This document shows, in pieces, positions 41,831 through 51,000 of a DNA stretch of 64,000 nt. Below the pieces are notes generated by a model. The model ran no database searches. It was not told the DNA's origin and saw only the letters and a list, made by a program, of their open reading frames with translations. The position numbers and the translations under genes were made by a program. This DNA comes from Paenibacillus antri (GTDB lineage: Bacteria; Bacillota; Bacilli; Paenibacillales; YIM-B00363): the NCBI RefSeq assembly GCF_005765165.1, contig NZ_VCIW01000007.1, positions 124,001 to 188,000 on the forward strand, read 5' to 3'. Position 1 is the stretch's first letter; each line of letters begins with the position of its first letter.

Positions 41831-43618
41831 ATGACGCATCATTTCCTCGAACGACCGCCTCACCCCGAAACGGAATGGGCCGCCTGCACAGGCTTCTCGG
41901 CATCGGCAACCGTCGTACGGCCTATATTACATACGCCATTGAAGGATGCCAGTATTTGCGCGGGCCCGGACCGAACGTATGCTTTGACCGGAACGACGGA
42001 CGGCCGGAGCATTCGGATTTGGACGTCCTCGGACTTGCAAACCTGGACGGGGCCCGTCACGGTATGGAGCTTGGAGCGAGAGGGGACCCGGCAGCAGGAA
42101 AACGACGGCCCTTGCGGCATCTGCGCTCCGAGAATCCATTATGCGAGGGGAACGTACTGGATTGCCTACGGAGTACAACAAGGCGGCACCGGGTTGCTTC
42201 GGAGCTCGTCCGGAGACGTCCGGGGCCCATATCAAGATATGGGGAGAATGACCGCCGACGGACGAGATGCCTCTCTCTTCGAGGACGATGACGGCACGGT
42301 CTATTGGGTGTACGGCAACGGCAGGATCGCCCGAATGAACGAGGAGATGACGGGACTGCTGGAACAACCCCGGAGGGTGGAAGTGCAGCCTTGGCGCACG
42401 GCCGGACGGGTAGACCGGCCCGCGTACACCGGGAATCATCAGGCAGGGGCATACGGGGCGTTCATCTGCAAGAGGGACGGCTATTACTTCCTGTTTTGCG
42501 CGGAACCGTTCGAGCGGCTAGGAAGCGACGCGGTGGATACGTTCGCGGCGGTCAGCCGATCCGTCTACGGGCCATATAGTCGAAGATATTTGGCGCTGCC
42601 TCATGGCGGCCAAGCGTCTTTATTTACCGGACCGGACGGACGGCTGTATGCTTCCTTCTCCGGCTGCGGCAGCTATTCGCCGGTCGAGCATTACCCCGCC
42701 GTCGTGCCGATGTCCCTGGCAGGACCGGGATTTATAAGGCCGGACGAGAACGTCGTGCTTGAGAAGGGAGCCGTCGGAAGTCTTGCGCCCGCCGCGGATT
42801 TTCCGATTCGAGACCCTCATATTTGCTTAGGTCCGGACGGCGTCTATTATTTGACGGGCACCTCCGACCGACCCCACCGAGATTTCTGGAACGGGAACAA
42901 CCAGCTTCACTTATGGAGCTCGAAGGATCTTACGGCATGGAGCCATGTGGGGAAAGTATGGGATCTCGCGGAAAACGGGACGTGGGAGAACAACATTTAT
43001 GAAAATCCATGTCTTTGGGCGCCGGAGACGATTTATTTGTACGGAACCTTCTGGATTACGTATTCGCTGAAGGGCGGAGGCACCGGGCTGATTAAAAGCG
43101 TATCCGGAAAGCCGGAGGGACCTTATATTGACATGGGGCGGATGACGAATACGGATATCGACTCCAGTCTGTTCCGGGATGAACACGGTCAGGTGTACTT
43201 CGTATGGCAGGACGGGAAGATCGCTCGCATGAAGGAAAATATGACGGGCTTCGCGGAAGAACCCCGCAAGCTGTTGTGCGAAGACGGTCAGCGCGTCGGG
43301 TACGAGGGGGCGTTCCTCGTCAAATATCGGAACAAGTACATTCTCGGGGCGGCGGAATGGAACGGCGACGAACGGGTGGACGGCACGTACGATTTACTGT
43401 ACGCCGTATCCGATCAGGTGTACGGACCTTACTCCCCGAGGCGGCTTGCGGTGCCTCACGGAGGACACGGTACGATGTTCGTCGATCGCGAAGGCAGACT
43501 CCGGTCGACCTTGTTCGGGAACGACCGCACCGCTCCGTTCCGGACGCGCGTCGGCATCGTCGCGCTCAAAGTCGAAGAAGACGAACATGGATTGCTCATC
43601 GAGCCCGAGGAAATATGA
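41831..43618 (+). CDS. double-GH43 protein, N-terminal half degenerate
   Basis: The 595-residue cytoplasmic protein consists of two related five-bladed-propeller halves. They share patterns such as GPYxDMGRMT, ASLF/SSLF with Asp, and a VY/FW-Q-GKIARM type segment. The C-terminal half (from about 320) keeps the GH43 set: Asp328 in RDPHIC, a middle Asp in DSSLFRDEHG and Glu492 in YEGAF. The N-terminal half keeps Asp39 but has Tyr208 (AYGAF) at the acid position, so it should be inactive in hydrolysis and may bind sugar. The start at 41831 follows AAGGAGGG; an upstream in-frame start (41768) is less likely. A truncated kinase frame starts inside its stop codon. Confidence 0.8.
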   Translation: MTHHFLERPPHPETEWAACTGFSASATVVRPILHTPLKDASICAGPDRTYALTGTTDGRSIRIWTSSDLQTWTGPVTVWSLEREGTRQQENDGPCGICAPRIHYARGTYWIAYGVQQGGTGLLRSSSGDVRGPYQDMGRMTADGRDASLFEDDDGTVYWVYGNGRIARMNEEMTGLLEQPRRVEVQPWRTAGRVDRPAYTGNHQAGAYGAFICKRDGYYFLFCAEPFERLGSDAVDTFAAVSRSVYGPYSRRYLALPHGGQASLFTGPDGRLYASFSGCGSYSPVEHYPAVVPMSLAGPGFIRPDENVVLEKGAVGSLAPAADFPIRDPHICLGPDGVYYLTGTSDRPHRDFWNGNNQLHLWSSKDLTAWSHVGKVWDLAENGTWENNIYENPCLWAPETIYLYGTFWITYSLKGGGTGLIKSVSGKPEGPYIDMGRMTNTDIDSSLFRDEHGQVYFVWQDGKIARMKENMTGFAEEPRKLLCEDGQRVGYEGAFLVKYRNKYILGAAEWNGDERVDGTYDLLYAVSDQVYGPYSPRRLAVPHGGHGTMFVDREGRLRSTLFGNDRTAPFRTRVGIVALKVEEDEHGLLIEPEEI

Positions 43619-43725
43619 TCTTCCTCTCGTTCAAGAAGCTGATTTCCCCCCGGGTAAGCATCCAAGGGAAAATTTTCGTTGCGTTTCCCTTGGTTACGAT
43701 GCTTGGCATTGTTGCCGACGCATAG
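43615..43725 (+). pseudogene. truncated sensor-kinase N-terminus
   Basis: ATG 43615 overlaps the stop of the GH43 gene (ATGA) and opens a 36-residue frame. Its start (FKKLISPRVSIQGKIFVAF) resembles the cytoplasmic leader and first membrane helix of a YesM-type kinase, then it stops. No kinase domain follows. With the permease fragment 3 bases on, it looks like debris of a lost transporter/two-component unit. The kinase reading is an inference from a short match. Confidence 0.5.
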
Positions 43726-43728
43726 ATC

Positions 43729-43803
43729 ATACCGCCGCTTTTCAAGCCGATCTTGGCGGTGATGGTGTTGTTTTACGCCGTCGGCCATTGGAACTCCTTA
43801 ATA
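43729..43803 (+). pseudogene. relic of an ABC permease (YtcP type)
   Basis: The frame reads KPILAVMVLFYAVGHWNSL, which matches PILAVMTLFYGVAHWNSFF of the 23426 permease and similar segments of others. The flanking permease sequence is missing on both sides, so this is a deletion remnant. Confidence 0.75.
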
Positions 43804-43980
43804 CTTTGCGGAGTCGGACGCGGCGCGGCTGCGGGAAATAACGGCGGACCACAATGAAACTTTCAACAGCGTAGACTGTCCGGATCCGTCGTCGGCGCAA
43901 CGCATCCGGTTCCGTTTTCCAACGGGTAGTGACCTGTCGTCTGACCGATATGATTTGTTGAACCGAGGAGCTGATCTGAC
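43804..43980. other. unassigned spacer after the relics
   Basis: A plus-strand frame stays open from about 43802 to a stop next to 43980 (around 59 codons, Asp/Glu/Arg rich), but no family is recognisable. It could be another eroded fragment or chance. The promoter of the 43981 gene must lie here, yet no clear -35/-10 pair is visible. Confidence 0.35.
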
Positions 43981-46900
43981 ATGAAAAGATGGCTGACGGG
44001 ACTCGTTGCCGCCGTCCTGACTGTATCTTTCCCCGCATCGAGTTTAGCGTATAGCAATCCCCAACCGGTGACCGACTCGTGGCATTGGGATCATGGGGGC
44101 TTTTATGGCGAAGGCGACCCTTACATCCTGAAGTTTAACGGCGTCTATTATTTATACACCAGCACGGTGGACGATAAGCCCGGCGTGAAGGTATGGTCTT
44201 CGGGGGATTTGGTGCACTGGGAATACCGCGGACTGTGCGCGGAGGAGCCGGTGACGAAGGGGGCTTACGCTCCTGAAGTGGTGTACTGGAACGGGGATTT
44301 TTACATGTATACGGCGCTGCTCAGAGACGATCCCGGCACGACGCAGCGCGGACACCGGGTGTTGAAGAGCTCCAGTCCGATCGGTCCGTTCACGGCGCAG
44401 ACGGGGAATACGGTCGACGGGATCGACGGGCACGTCTTCATCGACGACGACGGAAAATGGTATTTCTATAGTACGGGAAGCGGAAATATCAACGTTCGGC
44501 CGATGAGCGATCCTTATACGTTCGGGGAGCCCTCGAATACCGGCGCCGCGATGAGGGGATGGACCGAAGGTCCGACGGTCATCAAGCGGAATGGAAAATA
44601 TTACATGACGTACACCGGAAACCATATTTGGAACGATGCCTATCGGGTGGATTATGCGACGAGCTCGAATCCGGTCTCGGGCTTCGAGCCGGCAGCCTCC
44701 CAGAACCCGATTCTTCTCGACTCGGAGGGAGAGCATGTCGGACTTGGACACAACTCCATCGTTCGCGGTCCCGACCTGGATTCCGATTATATCGTATACC
44801 ACAGCCATGCCAATCCCGGGCGGCATCTGAACCTGGATCGAATCGTATGGAACGGAGATAAAATGCTCGTTCTCGGCCCCACGACGACCGAACAGCCCGA
44901 TCCGGCCATGCCGGATTTCAGCGACAGGTTTCAAAGAGGCGCAATAGGCGACCAATGGAACGCCGTCGGCGGAGGAACTTGGGGAATACGGAACGGCGAG
45001 ACATTGTATCAAGAAGCGACCGGAGAGCCGGAGCAAGCTCGCATGCTGCTTTCGAAGAAGGCGACCGGCGACCAGTTCACCGCGGAGTTCAACATGAAGC
45101 AGGTTTCTCAGGGAGACAGCGAAAGCCCGTTGATGGGCGCCGTATTTTCCTATAGGAACGAGAATCATTACGGGATTGCCGTATTGAACCGTAATCGCAA
45201 CCGTCTGGAGACGTTCTTCCGGGTGGACGGCGAAGATGCGGAACGGGTCGTTACCCCGCTTCCGGAAGGTTACGATTATACGAAGTGGCATCAGATCCGG
45301 ATCGAGAAGGAGGGTGCCGAATATCGAATCTACGTAGACAATATGCTCAAACAAACCCGCACGATCGAAGGGCTGGGCCAAGGCAGTATCGGTTACGCGA
45401 CGACGGATGCGCATGCGGATTTCGGCTTCGTGGCGTTCAGCGATAAAGTCGGAGGGAACAGCGTTCATACCGCATCCATGCCGATTCCCGGCAAAATCCA
45501 AGCCGTCCATTATCATATGGGAGGGAACGGCGATTCGGATCGCGTTTCGAACCGAGTTCGAACGGCCGAAGCCGCGGACGGGAGCGATTACCTCACGTCG
45601 TTCCGGAAGGGGAATTTGCCGTATCGCATCAACGTTTCCGAAGCGGGTACTTACGATGTGATGATCCGGTATGCGGCGGATGCCGATGCTCGCGTAAAGC
45701 TCGAGCTTGACGAGTCGACCGCACTGACGGACGAAGTACGACTCCCTTCCACCGGCGGCGCCGAGAAGTGGAGCAATGCGCTGATTCGGAACGTCGAGCT
45801 TCCGCAAGGATTGCATACGCTCAAGGTCGTACCGGTCGGAGACGCGTCGTTCGAATTTTCTTCCATGACCTTCAACCGAACGGTTCCGACGACGCCGATC
45901 TTCGACGATTTCAACGACGGCGACGATCAGGGTTGGAGGAAATTCGAACAGGGCTGGAGGGTCAATACCGGCGAAGAACCCGCGTTCGACGCATATAAGC
46001 CGGTGCCGGGAATCGTCGAAGCGCCTTTCTACAACACGGGCGGCGAAGGCGTCGGTTACCATGATACGACTCCTGAAAATATAGGGGGGGCTTATCGAGG
46101 CGACTCCGTCGACATTCGAACGAACACCAATTACAACGGTTTGAACGTGGGCTGGAATCGTGCCGGGGAATGGCTCAAATACAATGTGGAAGTGAAGCGG
46201 GCAGGAACGTACAGAGTCGAGGTGACGGCGGCGACCACGTTCGCGGACAATGAGGCGCGACTCTGGTTGAACGATACGACGGATTTGACCGGCGCGATCG
46301 ACATCAAGGCGACCGGGGATTGGAACGCGTGGAAGACGACGCTGTCCCCAAGCTTCTATTTACCGGAAGGCCGACATACGATCACCTTCGAAACGGTGAA
46401 GGGCGAGTACGATTTTGCAAGGCTCAAATTCGTCTCGTACGACGTACCGGCATCGATCCCTGGCATTGTAGAAGCGGTCCATTATCGAACGGGCGGCGAG
46501 GGGATCGGTTATCATGACAATACTCCGGCGAATATCGGCGGGCAGTACCGCGACGACGGCGTCGACATTCGCGTTCATCCTCAGGGAGGCTGGAACGTCG
46601 GCTGGAACCAGACCGGCGAGTGGTTGAAGTATAACGTTGCCGTCGCCGAGCCGGCGGTCTACGACGTCAGCGCTAGAATCGCAACGGCGCTCGCCGGCGG
46701 GAAAATCCGGTTATGGTTGAACGACGCGGTCGATCTGACCGGCGTGGTCGACGTTCCCAATACCGGAGGTTGGAATGCATGGACGAACGTCAACCTGGGA
46801 GATATCGCGCTGCCGGAAGGCGATCATACCCTTACTGTCGAAATCGTACAGGGCGAATATGATTTTGCCGGCCTCTCCTTCCGAACGTCGGACGATCCGA

Positions 46901-47847
46901 TCCGACTTCCCGGAACCGTTCTCGCCGTAGATTATATGAACGGCGGGGAAGGGGTCGGATATCACGACAATACTCCGGGAAATATCCGCGGTCTGTACCG
47001 GACCGACGATGTCGACATTCGGCTGCTCCCGGAAGGCTTCACGACGGGGTGGAACCAAACCGGCGAATGGTTGAAGTACGACGTTAGCGTCACGGAGACC
47101 ACCTACAAACTCGATTTGAGATTCGCTACGGCCATGAACGGCAGCCAGGTTCGGTTCTGGCTCGACGATACGACCGACCTAACGGGCATCATCGACATTC
47201 CGAACACGGGCAATTTCCATGAGTGGATGACGATGACGAAAGAAGGCGTCGTCCTTCCCGCAGGCCGGCACACCATCAAAGCGGAGATCGTTAAAGGCGA
47301 ATTCGACTTTTACAGCTTCCGTTTCCATAACGACCCGGACGTCCCGAAACAAGGCGAGTTTCTATCCCAGCCGAATGGGTATCCGAAAGCGGTGATCGGC
47401 GACGACAGATGGTCGGATTATATCGTGGAGACGGATATTCGGTTGGGGCGAAATACGCGAGGAGGAGGTAACGCGGGGATTCTCTTCCGCGTCAACAACC
47501 CGGCCGACGGAACGGAATACGGACAGAACCGAGACGATTTCTTGCAGGGATATATGGCCTACTTGACCGCAGACGGCGTGCAATTGGGCAAATTCAACTA
47601 CGGCTTCCAACACTTGGCCGGAAAGCCGCTGTCGGGAACGGTCGGGACATGGCAGCATCTGAAGGTAGTCGCGCAAGGAAATCGAATCCAGGTGTACGTC
47701 GGGGATATGGACACGCCGCTGATCGACTACACCGATCACAGCGAGACGGCTTTCACGCACGGGAAGGCAGGGGTCCGAAGCTTTAACAGCGAAAGCGCGA
47801 TCGACAATTTCCAAGTCGCGCCGATTCCGGCGGCCGAGGGGAGCTGA
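43981..47847 (+). CDS. secreted GH43 enzyme with LamG-like and three CBM6-like modules
   Basis: The 1288-residue precursor has a signal peptide ending about residue 23 (SSLA). The GH43 propeller (30-310) keeps Asp in EGDPYIL, Asp in GHVFIDDDG and Glu in WTEGPTVI. A LamG-like sandwich (315-490) and a CBM-like region (505-635) follow. From about 640 a new LamG-like domain starts (FDDFNDGDDQGW), breaks off near 668, and continues only at about 1121 (GYPKAVIGDDRW onward). Between lie three CBM6-like repeats (674-820, 826-970, 976-1118). Such CBMs bind xylan, beta-glucan or related chains. No cell-wall anchor is seen. It is close in layout to the 37459 lipoprotein but with the extra binding modules. 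A strong terminator follows. Confidence 0.85.
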   Translation: MKRWLTGLVAAVLTVSFPASSLAYSNPQPVTDSWHWDHGGFYGEGDPYILKFNGVYYLYTSTVDDKPGVKVWSSGDLVHWEYRGLCAEEPVTKGAYAPEVVYWNGDFYMYTALLRDDPGTTQRGHRVLKSSSPIGPFTAQTGNTVDGIDGHVFIDDDGKWYFYSTGSGNINVRPMSDPYTFGEPSNTGAAMRGWTEGPTVIKRNGKYYMTYTGNHIWNDAYRVDYATSSNPVSGFEPAASQNPILLDSEGEHVGLGHNSIVRGPDLDSDYIVYHSHANPGRHLNLDRIVWNGDKMLVLGPTTTEQPDPAMPDFSDRFQRGAIGDQWNAVGGGTWGIRNGETLYQEATGEPEQARMLLSKKATGDQFTAEFNMKQVSQGDSESPLMGAVFSYRNENHYGIAVLNRNRNRLETFFRVDGEDAERVVTPLPEGYDYTKWHQIRIEKEGAEYRIYVDNMLKQTRTIEGLGQGSIGYATTDAHADFGFVAFSDKVGGNSVHTASMPIPGKIQAVHYHMGGNGDSDRVSNRVRTAEAADGSDYLTSFRKGNLPYRINVSEAGTYDVMIRYAADADARVKLELDESTALTDEVRLPSTGGAEKWSNALIRNVELPQGLHTLKVVPVGDASFEFSSMTFNRTVPTTPIFDDFNDGDDQGWRKFEQGWRVNTGEEPAFDAYKPVPGIVEAPFYNTGGEGVGYHDTTPENIGGAYRGDSVDIRTNTNYNGLNVGWNRAGEWLKYNVEVKRAGTYRVEVTAATTFADNEARLWLNDTTDLTGAIDIKATGDWNAWKTTLSPSFYLPEGRHTITFETVKGEYDFARLKFVSYDVPASIPGIVEAVHYRTGGEGIGYHDNTPANIGGQYRDDGVDIRVHPQGGWNVGWNQTGEWLKYNVAVAEPAVYDVSARIATALAGGKIRLWLNDAVDLTGVVDVPNTGGWNAWTNVNLGDIALPEGDHTLTVEIVQGEYDFAGLSFRTSDDPIRLPGTVLAVDYMNGGEGVGYHDNTPGNIRGLYRTDDVDIRLLPEGFTTGWNQTGEWLKYDVSVTETTYKLDLRFATAMNGSQVRFWLDDTTDLTGIIDIPNTGNFHEWMTMTKEGVVLPAGRHTIKAEIVKGEFDFYSFRFHNDPDVPKQGEFLSQPNGYPKAVIGDDRWSDYIVETDIRLGRNTRGGGNAGILFRVNNPADGTEYGQNRDDFLQGYMAYLTADGVQLGKFNYGFQHLAGKPLSGTVGTWQHLKVVAQGNRIQVYVGDMDTPLIDYTDHSETAFTHGKAGVRSFNSESAIDNFQVAPIPAAEGS
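46000..47337 (+). repeat. three tandem CBM6-like modules within the GH43 gene
   Basis: Units starting at 46000, 46456 and 46906 (about 440 bases each) share GGEGVGYHD, then an RGDSVDIR-type segment, GWNxxGEWLKY, and a closing segment such as GEYDFARLKF. These are features of CBM6-type modules. Confidence 0.85.
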
Positions 47848-47884
47848 TTTTCCCTCGAATCCGGAAAACGGAGCGCATGAGAGG

Positions 47885-47932
47885 GGCCGTCCCTCAGTCG
47901 TCCTAGACGACTGAGGGACGGCCTTCTTTCCA
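47885..47932. terminator. strong bidirectional terminator
   Basis: An 18-bp perfect stem: the left arm at 47885-47902 (begins GGCCGTCCCTC) pairs with the right arm at 47906-47923, with a 3-base loop and a T-rich tail. It separates the GH43 gene from the minus-strand FAD operon ending at 47958. Confidence 0.9.
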
Positions 47933-47957
47933 TGGCGTATGGTTCGCGAGGACCCGG

Positions 47958-48980
47958 TCAATCGGCCAGCAAGGATCGTCCCGCAAGCTCTCCGAGCCGG
48001 AAAGCGTTCATTAGCGCTCTTTCCTCCTGAGCGGGATCGAACGGCATTCCTTCCAGCCAATAGCCCGCCATCGCGAATCCCTGCAACCTCAAGGGATCGC
48101 CTAGCATATTGCGTCGGATGTCGTACGGACGGCCTTCCGCATCTTCCACCTGACCCGCCGCCCGGGCGTCAACGGAACCGGTCCGGTAACGCAGGCAGGG
48201 GGTCTGCCATACATCGTCGCCGACGTACGTGAACGCGCTGCCGCTCAGCGAGGGGAACAAGCGCTTGAGTTCCGGAACGACGGACGGAAGACGAAGCATC
48301 CACTCCGATCGGGATACGAATTTGTCCACGCACAGAGAGATGCGCCGCTCTCCGGGCCAGTAGGTCGCCCTGCAAGACGCCCTGATGACGCCGAGCCCGT
48401 CCGCCGTCCAGCTTCGTTCCGTTTCGCAATCTCCTTCCGATCCGTTGAAGAGGACATGCAGCACCGTCCTTGCGTCCGGATTCGGGATCCCCTCGAACCG
48501 GCTTCGGGCGAGTTTGCCGTGGCCGGTCGCATCGACGACCTTCGTCGTCCGGATCGATCGATACCCGGTTTTCGTCGCGAGGACGGCCCCTGTTATGCGC
48601 CCGTCTTCCGCGCAAACCTTCGAAGGCCACACCTGAAACAGGACGTCCGCGCCGACCTGTTCCATCATGCTGTCGAATGCGACCGCCGCCGCGGCCGGAT
48701 CCATCTCGCCGTCGAACCAGCCTCCGCGAAGCGTAAGGTACCGGAAAAATTCCCGAACCGCGGAGGAAGCTTCCGAATATCGGGGCAAGTCGGCGAATTG
48801 GTTGCGGCCTCGCACGATTTCCCGCCCCAGCGTTCCCGTCGTTTCGCAGAGGAGGACGCGCAAGCCTTCTCGGGCCAAGACATACGCTGCCGCCGTACCG
48901 CCGATGCCGCCGCCGAACACCACGGCGTCGTAAGCGTCCGCCGAATCGTTCGCGCCAATGTCCAGAGGTTGGTTGCCCAC
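47958..48980 (-). CDS. FAD-dependent oxidoreductase, short form
   Basis: The 340-residue flavoprotein of the FAD_oxidored (PF12831-like) group has a dinucleotide-binding motif GGGIGGTAAAY with an acidic residue at the end of strand 2 (LLCETTG). A second nucleotide segment is VVDATGHG. It begins with GTG only 2 bases after the stop of the larger FAD gene, so they are co-translated. These enzymes in polysaccharide clusters are commonly present but rarely characterised; substrate and electron acceptor are unknown. Its short length suggests it lacks the C-terminal part of its partner. Confidence 0.75.
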   Translation of the reverse strand: MGNQPLDIGANDSADAYDAVVFGGGIGGTAAAYVLAREGLRVLLCETTGTLGREIVRGRNQFADLPRYSEASSAVREFFRYLTLRGGWFDGEMDPAAAAVAFDSMMEQVGADVLFQVWPSKVCAEDGRITGAVLATKTGYRSIRTTKVVDATGHGKLARSRFEGIPNPDARTVLHVLFNGSEGDCETERSWTADGLGVIRASCRATYWPGERRISLCVDKFVSRSEWMLRLPSVVPELKRLFPSLSGSAFTYVGDDVWQTPCLRYRTGSVDARAAGQVEDAEGRPYDIRRNMLGDPLRLQGFAMAGYWLEGMPFDPAQEERALMNAFRLGELAGRSLLAD

Positions 48981-48982
48981 GG

Positions 48983-50881
48983 TTATCCACCCCTTTTCGC
49001 TCGCTTCAACCGTTCCAGCAGGATGCCGGCGGCCGTGCGGACGTACCCGCGCTCGTCCCGCGCGTATCGCTCCAACAGACCGCGGCCGTCGCCCCCGGCC
49101 ACTTCAAGCAAATAGGCGGCCGTCGCGTCGAGGCTCCACTTGATCGATCGGGTATCCGCGGCGGCCGGAATCGATACGCCCGATCCGTGCAGCGCGTAAT
49201 CGTCGCCCAGCTCGGCATCGGCAAGAACGGCTTGCGCGGCTGCGCGCGCGCCCGCCTTCCGCGCGTCCGCGAGCCGGCCGGATACGGCGATCAGATAGTG
49301 GAGGTACAAGAGGAGCGTCGTGCACTTGCGTTCGCACCGGATTCGTGCCAGCACATCGTCGAACACGCAGTCGCTCCCCATGCGGCGAAGCAATACTAGG
49401 GCCGATTGCCAGCGTTCCATCGTTCGGTCGAGTTCGTTCGGCTTGTCGGCTTCTCCGTTCCGGAACGAAGAAGCCAGATAGGGAACGCTTTCCTCGCGCT
49501 TCAATAAACCGAGCGCGAACGCGATCCCGCGAAGCCGGCCGCCTTCCGCGTCCCGCATCGCTTCCAGCAGCGGGGCCGCGGAAGCTTCGCCGAACTGCCA
49601 TAACCACCACAATGCGGCAGGTTCCTCGTCGGTGCCTAGATACCGAATGATTTCGCGGATATCCTCCGGCGACGCGCCGTTTCGGACGACCCGCTGCCGA
49701 TCCTCCGGCGTCCCCCCGGAGAAGGTAAGCCAGGGCGCGCTTTCCCTCGTTAGATCCGACTCGCGCAGCACTCCCCTTGCCGTAAGCGTGCGCTGCAGCG
49801 CCTTCACGTCGAGCCGCCGGGGAAGCGCGTTCGTCCGGACGCACATCGCCGCGGCGACGCCGCTGACCTCGCCCAGCTTCTGCATATCCCGCTGCATGCG
49901 AAATAAATTACCGCAATCATGGTCCTGGGACAACGCGCGGCATCCGATCAGCAGTCCTTCGATCCCGAGAGGAATGAGACAGCGGTACGGAACGTCCCCG
50001 CCGAACAAAAACTTCCATTGGCCGAGCACGCCGATCCAGATTTGCGCAAGATCGCTTTCGTTGGCGTAGTCGTAAGCGTGATTTTCGAGGTGGGCGAAAC
50101 AACGCATGACCACGTCGTCGAATCGTCGATCCAGCAGCAGATCGTCCTGACGAAGCACGTAATCGCCGACGATTCTGCGGCCTTCCCGCACGCCCAGTTG
50201 AGGGCCGGCGACGAAATAATGCGCGGTCTCCGGCGTTGCGCCCGCCCTCCAGACGACGCGGCGCCCGACCCGGTATGCCCGCGATACGTCGACGGGGTCC
50301 GTTACGTCCAGCCAGCCGACATCGTAGTTGATGTTCCGCACTACGTTGTTCTCGTCCACGAAGCGGGGAATCAACGAATACGCGTGCTGGCACCCGTCCC
50401 ATTCCCGCCCCAGCGTGTAGGACGCCCCCGCCAAATCGGCGGCGTCGCCGTCGCCGGTCGCATCGACGGTCACGCGCGCTTCGATGCGAATCGCGTCCCG
50501 TTCGCTCTCCACGACTGCGCCCTTGACCGTACGGCCTTCCATGATCATCTCGGCGACCGTCGCTTCATAGACGACATGGATGCCGAGCCGTTCGATCAGC
50601 CGGCCTATGGCCGCGGATTTCGCTTCCGGAAGCAGTCCGGACGCTTTGCTTTCCCAATGTTTTTGCAGAGAACGCGTCGATTGGTCCAGACGATTCTGGA
50701 TGCCGCCCGTCAAACCGTAATAATAGTTCTGGATGCCCGCCCGTACGCCGACGCCGCCCAGCGCGCTGTCCCGCTCGACCAAGACGACGTCGGCTCCTTC
50801 TTCCGCGGCCGCAATGGCGGCCATTACGCCGGCGGTACCTCCGCCCAACACCAACACATCGGTTCGCAATCGTTCGTTCAA
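48983..50881 (-). CDS. FAD-dependent oxidoreductase with helical-repeat C-terminus
   Basis: The 632-residue protein starts with a Rossmann motif GGGTAGVMAAIAA and an acidic residue (LVERD), then GGVGVRAGIQNYYYG. VDATGDGDAADLAG is the typical second FAD motif of PF12831-like enzymes. After about residue 400 it changes to Leu/Ala-rich helices of about 35-40 residues with Arg-rich ends (for example GDGRGLLERYARDERGYVR), which resemble HEAT-type repeats. That fusion is unusual. It lies directly ahead of the short FAD gene and 119 bases after the AraC gene on the same strand. Together they may oxidise a sugar or uronate unit, but this is only inference. Confidence 0.78.
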   Translation of the reverse strand: MNERLRTDVLVLGGGTAGVMAAIAAAEEGADVVLVERDSALGGVGVRAGIQNYYYGLTGGIQNRLDQSTRSLQKHWESKASGLLPEAKSAAIGRLIERLGIHVVYEATVAEMIMEGRTVKGAVVESERDAIRIEARVTVDATGDGDAADLAGASYTLGREWDGCQHAYSLIPRFVDENNVVRNINYDVGWLDVTDPVDVSRAYRVGRRVVWRAGATPETAHYFVAGPQLGVREGRRIVGDYVLRQDDLLLDRRFDDVVMRCFAHLENHAYDYANESDLAQIWIGVLGQWKFLFGGDVPYRCLIPLGIEGLLIGCRALSQDHDCGNLFRMQRDMQKLGEVSGVAAAMCVRTNALPRRLDVKALQRTLTARGVLRESDLTRESAPWLTFSGGTPEDRQRVVRNGASPEDIREIIRYLGTDEEPAALWWLWQFGEASAAPLLEAMRDAEGGRLRGIAFALGLLKREESVPYLASSFRNGEADKPNELDRTMERWQSALVLLRRMGSDCVFDDVLARIRCERKCTTLLLYLHYLIAVSGRLADARKAGARAAAQAVLADAELGDDYALHGSGVSIPAAADTRSIKWSLDATAAYLLEVAGGDGRGLLERYARDERGYVRTAAGILLERLKRAKRGG

Positions 50882-51000
50882 GCGGCGTCTCCTCGCCTCG
50901 TACCTGGAATAATTTCTCGTTCGCCCGGGGAACTTGCCCTCATTATACTTGCCGCCTTAGAGGAAACAATGTTCATCCGTCGCGTCCGTTTGTCGGTTTG

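Noticed and set aside
44152-46062. Long minus-strand open frame (636 codons) opposite the secreted GH43
   Set aside because: The plus-strand GH43 residues are intact and no ribosome site supports the antisense frame.
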